11,254 nt of DNA from an uncultured Collinsella sp. (GCA_905210085.1 CAJLVJ010000053.1:1-11254); one strand, 5' to 3'. Counted from the stretch's first letter, positions 1 through 6,652 are shown. Notes: a model not told the origin generated them from the letters alone. Numbers and translations are program-made.

Positions 1-899
1 AGGACACCAGGATCCTGCTCAATCGCGGTCAGCGCCGGCTCAAAGAGAACGTCGGCCGCCGAGTTGTCATAGCTTACGACCGAGATATCGCCTGGGATGC
101 TCTTCCCCATCTCGTGCAAGCGCTTGAGCAGACCGAGGGCGATGTTATCCGAACTTGCGAACACAGCGGTGGCATCAGTTGCGAGCACCGCCTCCGAGGC
201 CTCATAGGCACTCGGAATGTAGTACTCGCTCTCAAACTCCAAACGTGCGTCGATAGGCAGGCCAACCTCGCGCAGCGCGCGCTCATAGCCGGCAAGTCGC
301 TTACGCCCCGTATTGGAACGGCGCGCGTTAACCAAGCAGGCAATGCGACGGTGGCCCTGCTCGATCAGATAGCGAGTGGCCATGTAGCCACCCATCTCGT
401 GGTCGAACATCACCTTGTCGCACTCGAGCCCCTCAATGGCACGGTCGACCATTACCGCCGGGATGGGTAGATGGCTGACTTCCTCGCGCAGGGCGCGGTC
501 GTCCGAGAACTCGTCGCCCACGACCAAGAACACACCATCGACGCCGCGCGTCACCAGCTGGCGCAGGAGCTCAAGATCGTCCTCGGCACTTCCACCCGAG
601 CTGGTAATAAAGAGCGCGTAGCCGTCCTCGCGGCAGCGCTTTTCCAGGCTACCGGCGAGCGAAGCAAAAAAGCGGCTCTCGATGTTAGGGACGATAAGGC
701 CCAGGGTGCGCGACTCGCGCATGACCAGGCTGCGCGCGATCTGGTTGGGAACATAGTGGTTGCGCGCCGCGACCTCTTTGATGAGCTTGCGGTTTTCTTC
801 CGAGATGCGACAGGGCCGATTATTGAGCACAAGCGAGACCGACGAGGGGGAAAGCCCCACCTCCTGGGCGATCTGCTTGAGGGTGACTTTGTTGGCCAT
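1..899 (-). CDS. LacI/GalR-family transcriptional regulator (partial, C-terminus beyond left edge)
   Basis: Reading the minus strand from ATG at 899 gives 299 codons with no stop before the edge. The N-terminus (MANKVTLKQIAQEVGLSPSS) is a classical LacI helix-turn-helix, about residues 5-28, followed by the hinge helix PNQIARSL at 51-58. A periplasmic-binding-protein-like sensor domain follows: RTLGLIVPNI at 64-73, RGVDGVFLVV at 118-127, GHRRIACLV at 182-190, and ASSDNIALGLL then DISVVSYDNS at 248-280. Family members are usually about 330-340 residues, so roughly 35-40 are missing. The start is supported by AGGAG (minus strand 908-904) four bases before ATG, and by the HTH beginning right at the N-terminus. 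It probably represses sugar-use genes, but the effector cannot be read from the sequence. The gene diverges from murB, and its real operon partners may lie outside the window. Family assignment is secure; target and ligand are unknown. Confidence 0.95.
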   Translation of the reverse strand, partial: MANKVTLKQIAQEVGLSPSSVSLVLNNRPCRISEENRKLIKEVAARNHYVPNQIARSLVMRESRTLGLIVPNIESRFFASLAGSLEKRCREDGYALFITSSGGSAEDDLELLRQLVTRGVDGVFLVVGDEFSDDRALREEVSHLPIPAVMVDRAIEGLECDKVMFDHEMGGYMATRYLIEQGHRRIACLVNARRSNTGRKRLAGYERALREVGLPIDARLEFESEYYIPSAYEASEAVLATDATAVFASSDNIALGLLKRLHEMGKSIPGDISVVSYDNSAADVLFEPALTAIEQDPGV

Positions 900-934
900 C
901 TCGCTCCTTCCGGGTTTACGCGCAATCTCTTGAA

Positions 935-940
935 AGTATA
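935..940 (-). promoter_or_regulatory. Probable -10 box of the LacI-type regulator gene
   Basis: On the minus strand TATACT (5/6 to TATAAT) lies about 36 bases upstream of the start codon, giving a leader of about 30 nt that contains AGGAG. No good -35 is seen at 16-18 bp. The region where it should lie reads CACCGA, so the promoter may be weak or activator-dependent. Confidence 0.5.
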
Positions 941-973
941 GCGACTACCCCTCTACCTCGGTGATAAACACTT

Positions 974-986
974 TACCAATCCGGTA
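974..986. promoter_or_regulatory. Possible operator dyad TACC-N5-GGTA between lacI-type gene and murB
   Basis: A short dyad (TACC, 5 bp, GGTA) lies in the 183-bp divergent intergenic region, just upstream of where the regulator's -35 should be. LacI-family regulators often bind dyads near their own promoter. With only four base pairs per arm this could be chance. The assignment to autoregulation is inference. Confidence 0.2.
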
Positions 987-1033
987 GACGGCTGTTTTAT
1001 CGCCGCCAGCGCACCAAATCCGTCCGGGTGGGG

Positions 1034-1050
1034 TATATTGCAATCGATTG
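1034..1050 (+). promoter_or_regulatory. Possible murB -10 (TATATT) with adjoining 10-bp palindrome
   Basis: TATATT at 1034-1039 is a 4/6 or better -10 candidate whose start site would fall near 1046. Directly after it, 1041-1050 is the perfect palindrome CAATCGATTG, centred on CG as many LacI-family operators are. There is no convincing -35. A repressor bound at the palindrome would cover the predicted transcription start. Both assignments are inference. Confidence 0.35.
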
Positions 1051-1082
1051 ATGACAACGACCACCAAAAGGCGGATATTCGT

Positions 1083-2045
1083 ATGCACGAGAACGACTTT
1101 TTTAACGAGGACCTGCTGTGCGCGCTTGCTGGCGTTGCCGGCGAGGACAACGTACTGATGAGCGAGCCCATGCGCGAGCACACCACGTTTAAGATCGGCG
1201 GCCCGGCCGACGTCTTTGTCACGCCCGATACCGAGCAGGGCCTCGTCGCCACGCTCGATACTTGCTATCGCTGCGATCTGCCCCTCACCATCGTGGGCAA
1301 CGGCTCCGACCTACTCGTCGGCGACAGGGGCATCCGCGGCGTCGTCGTGGCACTGGGCGAAGGCCTCTCTAACATCACCGTCGACGGCACGCATGTTACG
1401 GCAGCAGCCGGCGCCTTGCTTTCCGATGTCGCCGCGGCGGCAGCCGAGGCCGGCCTCACCGGCATGGAGCCCATCTCGGGCATCCCCGGATCGGTCGGCG
1501 GCGCCTGCTACATGAACGCCGGTGCCTACGGTGCCTGCATGGCCGATGTGCTGGAGTCCGTGCGCGTCTACAAACCCGCTCGCCAGCTCGACGACGGCAC
1601 CCGCGGCAGCGGCAATATCATTGAGTTCGATGTCGATGAGCTCAACCTGGGCTATCGCAAGAGCCGCATTGCCGACGACGGCTTCATCGTGCTTTCGGCC
1701 ACCTTCAATCTCGCTCCGGGCAACGCCGCGATGATCAAGGCCGACATGGACGACTACCGCCAGCGCCGCGAGGACAAGCAGCCGCTCGACATGCCGAGTG
1801 CCGGCTCCACTTTCAAGCGCCCCGAGGGTTACTTTGCCGGCAAACTCATCATGGATGCCGGCCTGCGAGGACACGCCGTTGGCGGCGCGCAGGTGAGCGA
1901 GAAGCACTGCGGCTTCATCGTCAACGCCGACCACGCCACCGCCGCCGATGTCGACGAACTCATCCGCCACATCCAGGCAACCGTCAAAGACCAATTCAAC
2001 GTAGACCTAGAACCCGAAGTCCACCGAGTCGGAGAATTCCTTTAA
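1083..2045 (+). CDS. murB: UDP-N-acetylenolpyruvoylglucosamine reductase (MurB)
   Basis: The 320-residue cytoplasmic FAD enzyme reduces UDP-GlcNAc-enolpyruvate to UDP-MurNAc with NADPH, the second committed step of peptidoglycan synthesis. Visible signatures are HTTFKIGGPAD (33-43), the FAD-binding loop GNGSDLLVG (72-80), and GMEPISGIPGSVGGACYMNA (127-146). GYRKS (190-194) carries the catalytic-site Tyr/Arg pair. SAGSTFKRP (239-247) holds the proton-donating Ser242, and LEPEVHRVG (309-317) holds the catalytic Glu312. The single Tyr in GYRKS and the compact length fit the shorter type II MurB. ATG at 1083 is preferred. It has AAAGGCGG about 8 bases upstream, whereas an in-frame TTG at 1038 would overlap the predicted -10. 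The gene stands alone, diverging from the LacI-type gene and ending five bases before a strong terminator. Confidence 0.96.
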   Translation: MHENDFFNEDLLCALAGVAGEDNVLMSEPMREHTTFKIGGPADVFVTPDTEQGLVATLDTCYRCDLPLTIVGNGSDLLVGDRGIRGVVVALGEGLSNITVDGTHVTAAAGALLSDVAAAAAEAGLTGMEPISGIPGSVGGACYMNAGAYGACMADVLESVRVYKPARQLDDGTRGSGNIIEFDVDELNLGYRKSRIADDGFIVLSATFNLAPGNAAMIKADMDDYRQRREDKQPLDMPSAGSTFKRPEGYFAGKLIMDAGLRGHAVGGAQVSEKHCGFIVNADHATAADVDELIRHIQATVKDQFNVDLEPEVHRVGEFL

Positions 2046-2049
2046 CAAA

Positions 2050-2076
2050 GAAGGCCCCGAAAGGGGCCTTCACCAT
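2050..2076. terminator. murB terminator, probably bidirectional
   Basis: A 9-bp perfect stem (GAAGGCCCC pairing with GGGGCCTTC) closes a GAAA tetraloop at 2050-2071, starting five bases after the murB stop. The plus-strand tail is only moderately T-rich (accatatttatt). On the minus strand the stem is followed by TTTGTT, so it can also stop transcripts of the convergent hydrolase gene. Confidence 0.85.
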
Positions 2077-2126
2077 ATTTATTCAGATAACCCAGTCCGG
2101 TGTGTCGCGCTCAGGACCCGAGAGGG

Positions 2127-2251
2127 CCGGGACAGTCCGAGAGGCATAAGGTTGATCGCGAGTTCCGCACGAGCCGGAGAGCACTTAATGTGCTCTCCGT
2201 GCGAGCAGGACTGCCCGAGCAGGCAACCTTATGCCTCTCGGACTGTCCCGG
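2127..2251. repeat. 125-bp inverted-repeat element with inner hairpin (MITE-like or structured 3'-UTR)
   Basis: Positions 2127-2154 and 2224-2251 are perfect 28-bp inverted copies (left end CCGGGACAGTCCGAGAGG). Beyond one mismatched pair, two more flanking pairs match (2124-2125 with 2253-2254). In the middle, GGAGAGCAC (2176-2184) and GTGCTCTCC (2190-2198) form a second hairpin with loop TTAAT. CGCA (2166-2169) can add pairs to TGCG (2200-2203) across a bulge. The element sits between murB and the convergent hydrolase gene, its right arm ending 12 bases past the hydrolase stop. As RNA it would form a long rod with an apical hairpin. No T-run follows on either strand, so it is not a simple terminator. 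No target-site duplication or reading frame is evident. Origin and role are unknown. Confidence 0.85.
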
Positions 2252-2263
2252 ACCAAGCCGCAG

Positions 2264-3469
2264 CTACGACAGCGCAATACCGCCGAGCCAGCCCCAACGC
2301 ACGCCAGAGCCAGTACCATAAAAGCTAATGAACGAATCGAGCGACTTAGACGTAATGGCACCCTCGTTGCTCATAACGATGCCGCCGCCAACGTAGATAC
2401 CCACATGACCGTAGATAAGGCCCGGAGCACCCGTGCCGCTGTGCGAGGAATCGGCCACGATCATGCCCACCTGCAGCGCCGAACGATTGGAGCTGTAGCA
2501 CCAGGCGTTAAACATGTCGCACGCATTGCCGCCAAAGTAGCCCACGCCGGCGTTACGGAACACGTTGGTAACCCACGCCGCGCACCAATTCTGACCCGGC
2601 GAAGGCGTGGAGTAGCACGCGTTGACGACGGCCTGTTGCTTGCCCGAGCCGGCATTCTGCTGCGGAGTTCCGGGCGCATACGATCCGCCACCCGAGCTTG
2701 AACCACCCGAGTAGGAATTGTTCTTGTTTGCGGCAGCCGCGGCAGCGGCAGCCTTCTTGGCAGCCTCCTCGGCCTGAGCGGCAGCAAGAATCTCGGAATC
2801 GCGCTGGGCCATGAGCTCCTTGACATCGTCGGAGAGGCCATTCAGAACCGTCTGGACCTCCTGCTGCTTGGCCTGCATGTCCTGCATCTGAGCGGTCTGC
2901 TGGTCCTTGAGCTTCTCCAAGTCGGCTTTTTGCGACTCGAGCTCGGACTTCTGTGTATCGAGCTCTTTCTGGATGGTCTGGATGTCCTCGATGGCGTCAC
3001 GGTCGCTCTTGTTGATCTTCTCGACGTAATGCGCGTTGGCGACGAGCTCCTCAAACGAACCAGAAGCGAGCAGCAACGACAGGATGTTGGTGCCGCCCGA
3101 CTTGTAGCTGGCGGCAACGCGATCGGAAAGGTCGCCGCGCTTCTCTTTGAGCTCGGCCTTCTTGGTGTCGATCTGAGTCTGCGTCTCGTCAATCTGGCCC
3201 TGTACGCCCTCGATATCGCTGAGTGTCTGGGCATTCTTGTTGGCGAGCGACGCGTACTCATTAGCGATGCTGTCGAGCTGAGCCTGGACCTCGTCGAGCT
3301 GGGCCTGGGCGGCGCTCAGTTTGTCGGTGGTTTCTTGGCTGGCCTCAGCCGCATGGGCGCGGGCGGGCAGGCCAAAAAGAACAGCCGCGGAAGCAGCGCC
3401 GAAGAGAGCCTTAAGGGCAGTGCGGCGCGAAAGCTCCCGCGTAAAGATGGAATCGTTGTTTGGTGACAT
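2264..3469 (-). CDS. Secreted coiled-coil peptidoglycan hydrolase, NlpC/P60-CHAP-like
   Basis: The 401-residue exported protein resembles the CwlO/PcsB architecture. A twin-arginine-like signal (SRRTALK at 14-20, hydrophobic stretch 21-34, ARAHA-A cleavage site near 40) is followed by a long heptad-rich coiled coil (about 45-225). Then come an Ala/Lys-rich run (229-249), a Gly/Ser/Asn linker (250-278) and a C-terminal cysteine peptidase domain. Candidate catalytic residues are Cys296 in NWCAAWV, His355 in YGHVGIYVGGG, and Asn368 or Glu369. In such proteins the coiled coil holds the enzyme inactive until a membrane partner (FtsEX type) releases it to cut peptide cross-links at division. That role is family knowledge, not seen here. 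The start is fixed by GGAG (minus strand 3478-3475) five bases before ATG. Whether the domain is NlpC/P60 or CHAP cannot be settled by eye, since both belong to one clan. Confidence 0.88.
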   Translation of the reverse strand: MSPNNDSIFTRELSRRTALKALFGAASAAVLFGLPARAHAAEASQETTDKLSAAQAQLDEVQAQLDSIANEYASLANKNAQTLSDIEGVQGQIDETQTQIDTKKAELKEKRGDLSDRVAASYKSGGTNILSLLLASGSFEELVANAHYVEKINKSDRDAIEDIQTIQKELDTQKSELESQKADLEKLKDQQTAQMQDMQAKQQEVQTVLNGLSDDVKELMAQRDSEILAAAQAEEAAKKAAAAAAAANKNNSYSGGSSSGGGSYAPGTPQQNAGSGKQQAVVNACYSTPSPGQNWCAAWVTNVFRNAGVGYFGGNACDMFNAWCYSSNRSALQVGMIVADSSHSGTGAPGLIYGHVGIYVGGGIVMSNEGAITSKSLDSFISFYGTGSGVRWGWLGGIALS

Positions 3470-3500
3470 ATGTACTCCGTTACATGCTTATTTATATGTC
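3465..3500 (-). promoter_or_regulatory. RBS and possible start-codon hairpin of the hydrolase gene
   Basis: GACATAT at 3465-3471 and ATATGTC at 3494-3500 are 7-bp inverted copies. In the hydrolase mRNA the stem would contain the AUG and the loop would contain GGAG. The stem is AU-rich and weak, so it would act at most as a mild or temperature-sensitive brake on translation. Confidence 0.25.
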
Positions 3501-3513
3501 GCTCAACTCAAAC

Positions 3514-3541
3514 ATATTAACGCACATCGCGCTTGTCCCAA
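3514..3541 (-). promoter_or_regulatory. Possible promoter of the hydrolase gene
   Basis: On the minus strand TTGGGA (3541-3536, 4/6 to TTGACA) and TAATAT (3519-3514, 4/6 to TATAAT) are 16 bp apart, with a leader of about 38 nt. A TATAAA closer to the gene has no -35 partner. The rest of the 268-bp divergent gap holds no gene and no riboswitch that I recognise. Confidence 0.3.
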
Positions 3542-3694
3542 CTATTTCCACGAACGGCTGGAAAAGCATGGTCAGCGGCTCGCAAATACGTCCCACACCA
3601 AAGGTAAGGATTATGCAAATAACACCCTATGAGTACGTTAACATCAATCCTCTGGTTTTCCTGCCCCGCGTGTTTTGGGCGCCCCCAGCTGCGC

Positions 3695-3732
3695 TATACT
3701 CCCCTCAAGAAGTGTTCCTGATTCGATAGGAG
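3695..3732 (+). promoter_or_regulatory. galE -10 box and ribosome binding site
   Basis: TATACT at 3695-3700 matches TATAAT at 5/6 and would start transcription near 3707. AGGAG at 3728-3732 lies five bases before the ATG at 3738. The -35 is unclear, because the T-rich GTTTTG at 3672-3677 is the only candidate at 17 bp. Confidence 0.55.
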
Positions 3733-3737
3733 ACTAC

Positions 3738-4799
3738 ATGTCCAAAGCACTCGACCCCAAAGACACCTGCGTCCTCGTTACCGGCGGCGCCGGCTTTATC
3801 GGCTCGCACACCGTCGTTCAGCTGCTCGAGGGTGGCTACCAGGTTGTCGTCGTCGATGACCTCTCCAACTCCTGCGCCGTTGCCATCGACCGCGTCAAGA
3901 CCATCGTGGGCGACGAGGCCGCCAAGAACCTCACCTTCTACGAGGCCAACGTGCTCGACCGCGATGCGATGAACAAGATCTTCGATACCCACCAGATCGA
4001 CCGCGTCATCCACTTCGCCGGCTTTAAGGCCGTTGGCGAGTCGGTGAGCAAGCCCGTCGAGTACTACCACAACAATATCGAGAACACCCTGGTGCTCATC
4101 GATGTCATGCGCAACCACGGTTGTAAGTCCATCATCTTCTCGAGCTCTTCGACCGTCTACGGCGATCCGGACAATCCGCCCGTCACCGAAGAGGACCCCA
4201 AGAAGCCCGCGACCAACCCCTATGGTTGGACCAAGTGGATGATTGAGCAGATCCTCATGGACGTCCACACCGCCGACCCCGAGTGGGACGTCGTGCTGCT
4301 CCGTTACTTCAATCCCATCGGTGCCCATCCGTCGGGCCTGATCGGCGAGGACCCCAAGGGCATCCCCAACAACCTGGTGCCCTACGTCGCCCAGGTCGCC
4401 GTCGGTAAGCTCGAGGCCGTTCAGGTCTTTGGCAACGACTACCCCACCCCCGACGGCACCGGCGTGCGCGACTACATCCACGTGTGCGACCTGGCATCTG
4501 GTCACGTTGCCGCCCTCAACTGGATGAACGGCAAGACCGGCGTCGAGATCTTTAACCTGGGCACCGGCACCGGCACCTCGGTACTCGAGGTCGTCGCCGC
4601 CTTCTCCAAGGCCTGCGGCAAGGAGCTGCCCTACGTGATTCGCGAGCGCCGTGCCGGCGATATCGCCGCCAACTGGTGCGATGCCTCCAAGGCCGAACGC
4701 ATGATGGGCTGGAAGGCCCAGTACGACATCGCGGACATGTGCCGCGACAGCTGGAATTGGCAGAGCCATAACCCCAACGGCTTCGCCGACGCCGAGTAG
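3738..4799 (+). CDS. galE: UDP-glucose 4-epimerase (GalE)
   Basis: The 353-residue extended short-chain dehydrogenase interconverts UDP-galactose and UDP-glucose with tightly bound NAD, feeding galactose into the Leloir pathway and supplying UDP-galactose for surface glycans. The Rossmann motif is VTGGAGFIG (14-22), followed by VVVVDDLSNS (36-45), HFAGFKAVGES (92-102) and FSSSSTVYG (134-142), whose Ser137 aligns with the catalytic Ser. The YxxxK pair is Tyr162/Lys166 in NPYGWTK. LLRYFNPIGAHPSG and the GTGVRDYIHV segment are typical GalE substrate-binding stretches. An upstream in-frame start would read through the promoter and lacks an RBS, so ATG at 3738 with AGGAG is chosen. The length is a little above the usual 330-340, from a short N-terminal addition (MSKALDPKD). 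The gene has its own promoter and terminator and is likely monocistronic. No galK or galT is present in the window. Confidence 0.96.
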   Translation: MSKALDPKDTCVLVTGGAGFIGSHTVVQLLEGGYQVVVVDDLSNSCAVAIDRVKTIVGDEAAKNLTFYEANVLDRDAMNKIFDTHQIDRVIHFAGFKAVGESVSKPVEYYHNNIENTLVLIDVMRNHGCKSIIFSSSSTVYGDPDNPPVTEEDPKKPATNPYGWTKWMIEQILMDVHTADPEWDVVLLRYFNPIGAHPSGLIGEDPKGIPNNLVPYVAQVAVGKLEAVQVFGNDYPTPDGTGVRDYIHVCDLASGHVAALNWMNGKTGVEIFNLGTGTGTSVLEVVAAFSKACGKELPYVIRERRAGDIAANWCDASKAERMMGWKAQYDIADMCRDSWNWQSHNPNGFADAE

Positions 4800-4821
4800 A
4801 TAAAACCTACATAGCGTTCTT

Positions 4822-4855
4822 GCCCCGGTCTCACGTTGTGAGGTCGGGGCTTTTT
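4822..4855 (+). terminator. galE rho-independent terminator
   Basis: A 13-pair stem (4822-4834 with 4838-4850) includes two central G-U wobbles and closes on a 3-nt GTT stretch. It is followed by TTTTT at 4851-4855. It starts 22 bases after the galE stop. Confidence 0.9.
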
Positions 4856-4904
4856 CATGGCATGTAACCATTCGCCGAAAACCGACCAACTTTTTAAACT
4901 CGCC

Positions 4905-4934
4905 TATACATGTTTAAACAACATGTTCTACAAT
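4905..4934 (+). promoter_or_regulatory. malQ promoter with operator-like dyad in the spacer
   Basis: TATACA at 4905-4910 (4/6 to TTGACA) and TACAAT at 4929-4934 (5/6 to TATAAT) are 18 bp apart. Between them, 4908-4926 is a dyad of ACATGTT and AACATGT arms separated by TAAAC, and its core TGTTTAAACA is itself a perfect palindrome. This placement is typical of a repressor site that blocks RNA polymerase. A LacI/MalR-type regulator is a reasonable guess by analogy with maltose genes. The sequence alone does not identify the protein. Confidence 0.5.
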
Positions 4935-5018
4935 AGGAGCATCGACTCTAAAACTCGGGACGGGCTGCTCCCCCATCTGCAGGCCGATCCCACAACAAGA
5001 AGGTTGGTGAGCGCATTC

Positions 5019-6524
5019 ATGGAGCGTGCAAGCGGTGTCCTCATGCCTGTCTCATCTCTGCCAGGACCATACGGAATCGGCGGCTTTGGCTGGAATGCCT
5101 ACGACTTTGTCGATTTTCTTGCCTCGTGCAAACAACATTACTGGCAGATTCTGCCCCTTACGACGACGAGCTATGGCGACTCGCCCTATCAGTCGTTCTC
5201 GGCCCGTGCGGGCAACCCCAATTTCATCGACTTTGCCGAGCTTATCGAGGCCGGCTATCTGGAGCAGTGCGATATCGACGGCGTGTACCTGGGCTCCGAC
5301 CCCAGCAATGTCGACTATGGTGCCATCTTTGGTGGCCGTCGTCAGATTCTCGACCGCGCCGCCGAGCGCTTTGCCGCCGACAAGCCGGCCGACTTCGACG
5401 GCTTTGTCCAAACCAACGAAGACTGGCTCATCCCCTACTGCGAGTTCATGACCGTCAAGGAGGAGTGCGGTCTCAAGGCATTTTGGGAGTGGCCCGCAGA
5501 ACTGCGCACCCGCGGCGAAGCATCTGCCAAGGTCTGCGCCGCCCATCCCGCGCGCATGTTCTACCATCAGATGACGCAGTATTTCTTCGACCGCCAGTGG
5601 AGCCGCCTCAAGGCATACGCCAACGAGCGCGACGTCCTGATCATCGGCGACCTGCCCATCTATGTCTCGCGCGACTCCGTCGAGATGTGGGCCACGCCCG
5701 AGCTCTTTAAGATCGACGCCGCCGGCAATCCCGTAAGTGTCGCCGGCACGCCGCCCGATCAGTTCTCCGCCACCGGCCAGTACTGGGGAAATCCCATCTA
5801 CGACTGGGACGCCATGGAAGCCGACGGTTTCTCCTGGTGGGAGGGCCGCATCCGCGCCGCCCTCGACATGTACGATATCATCCGCCTGGATCACTTCCGC
5901 GGCTTTGAGGCCTATTGGGAGGTGCCGTTCTCCTCACCCGATTCGTCCTACGGTTCGTGGACGCAGGGCCCCGGCCTCAAGTTCTTTAAGACGCTCGAGG
6001 AAAAGCTCGGCACGCTGCCCATCATCGCCGAAGACCTGGGCTTCCTCACCCCCGGCGTCATCGACATGCGCGACAACTCGGGCTTCCCCGGCATGAAGAT
6101 CTTGCAGTTCGCCTTTGAGGGCACCAACTCGTACTACCTGCCGCACAACTACATTGCCAACACCGTCGCCTATGTGGGCACACACGACAACGAGACGGCG
6201 CGCGGTTGGTTTGAGGGAACGGCCACCCCGCGTCAGCGCGAGCAGACGGCCCTGTACACCCACCAGCAGGCAGGCGAGCCCATGGCCGATGCACTCAACC
6301 GCACCATCGCCGCCAGCGTAAGCGATACCTGTATCTACACCATGCAAGACCTGCTCAACCTGGGCAACGAGGCGCGCATCAACACCCCCGCCACCCTGGG
6401 CGGCAACTGGACCTGGCGCATGCTCGACGGCGCCATCACCCGCGAGCTCGAGCACAAGCTTACCGACTGGACCGAGACCTACTTCCGCATTCCGTCGGAA
6501 GCCGAAATTGAGCTTCCCCAATAG
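5019..6524 (+). CDS. malQ: 4-alpha-glucanotransferase (amylomaltase, GH77)
   Basis: The 501-residue cytoplasmic enzyme transfers alpha-1,4-glucan segments between malto-oligosaccharides, lengthening short chains so that phosphorylase can use them and releasing glucose. The N-terminus MERASGVLMPVSSLPGPYGI is the usual GH77 opening. Further motifs are GDSPYQSFSARAGNP (53-67), GDLPIYVSRDSVEMW (210-224), and the substrate loop AGTPPDQFSATGQYWGNPIY (242-261). The nucleophile is Asp291 in IIRLDHFRGF, the acid/base is Glu338 in IIAEDLGFL, and the third acidic residue is Asp390 in GTHDNET. These positions and the length closely match the Thermus enzyme numbering that I recall. The frame is open back to 4857, but a start there would cover the promoter and the galE terminator tail. 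GGTGAG at 5006-5011 sits seven bases before ATG 5019. An in-frame GTG at 5007 is a minor alternative. Confidence 0.95.
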   Translation: MERASGVLMPVSSLPGPYGIGGFGWNAYDFVDFLASCKQHYWQILPLTTTSYGDSPYQSFSARAGNPNFIDFAELIEAGYLEQCDIDGVYLGSDPSNVDYGAIFGGRRQILDRAAERFAADKPADFDGFVQTNEDWLIPYCEFMTVKEECGLKAFWEWPAELRTRGEASAKVCAAHPARMFYHQMTQYFFDRQWSRLKAYANERDVLIIGDLPIYVSRDSVEMWATPELFKIDAAGNPVSVAGTPPDQFSATGQYWGNPIYDWDAMEADGFSWWEGRIRAALDMYDIIRLDHFRGFEAYWEVPFSSPDSSYGSWTQGPGLKFFKTLEEKLGTLPIIAEDLGFLTPGVIDMRDNSGFPGMKILQFAFEGTNSYYLPHNYIANTVAYVGTHDNETARGWFEGTATPRQREQTALYTHQQAGEPMADALNRTIAASVSDTCIYTMQDLLNLGNEARINTPATLGGNWTWRMLDGAITRELEHKLTDWTETYFRIPSEAEIELPQ

Positions 6525-6572
6525 GAGCCACCGCACCCGACCCCATTCCATCGTGCGGACGCGTCCGTTTTC

Positions 6573-6613
6573 CCCGCGCGAGGCCATTCCAATCCCTCGC
6601 GCGGGCTTCTTTT
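6573..6613 (+). terminator. malQ terminator / malQ-glgP intergenic attenuator
   Basis: An 11-bp perfect GC-rich stem (CCCGCGCGAGG at 6573-6583 with CCTCGCGCGGG at 6595-6605) has an 11-nt loop and is followed by CTTCTTTT. It lies between two functionally linked genes, so partial read-through into glgP is plausible. Confidence 0.82.
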
Positions 6614-6642
6614 GTATTTCTGACATGTAATCAACCCATCAC

Positions 6643-6648
6643 AGGAGG
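6643..6648 (+). promoter_or_regulatory. Strong glgP ribosome binding site
   Basis: AGGAGG lies four bases before ATG 6653 and is a full match to the anti-Shine-Dalgarno core. It decides the start. A TGTAAT at 6626-6631 could be a -10 for a separate glgP promoter, but its -35 would fall inside the preceding terminator stem and is not recognisable. Confidence 0.8.
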
Positions 6649-6652
6649 AAAC

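Noticed and set aside
1038..1082. Upstream TTG start for murB
   Set aside because: It would overlap the -10 candidate, has no RBS, and adds residues that are not typical of MurB. ATG 1083 has AAAGGCGG upstream.
3470..3737. Riboswitch (for example c-di-AMP class) before the hydrolase gene
   Set aside because: Such riboswitches control wall hydrolases in other actinobacteria, but I see none of the conserved core, and the inferred leader is only about 40 nt.
3705..4889. Long minus-strand open frame antisense to galE
   Set aside because: Low-complexity Val/Gly/Asp-rich translation expected from GC-biased codons of galE, with no RBS or recognisable domain.
4857..5018. 54-residue N-terminal extension of MalQ
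   Set aside because: ATG 4857 directly follows the T-run of the galE terminator and the frame crosses the promoter. GH77 proteins begin at the motif found at 5019.
6626..6631. Independent glgP promoter with -10 TGTAAT
   Set aside because: No usable -35 at 16-18 bp, since that position lies in the terminator stem. Left as a remark under the RBS entry.
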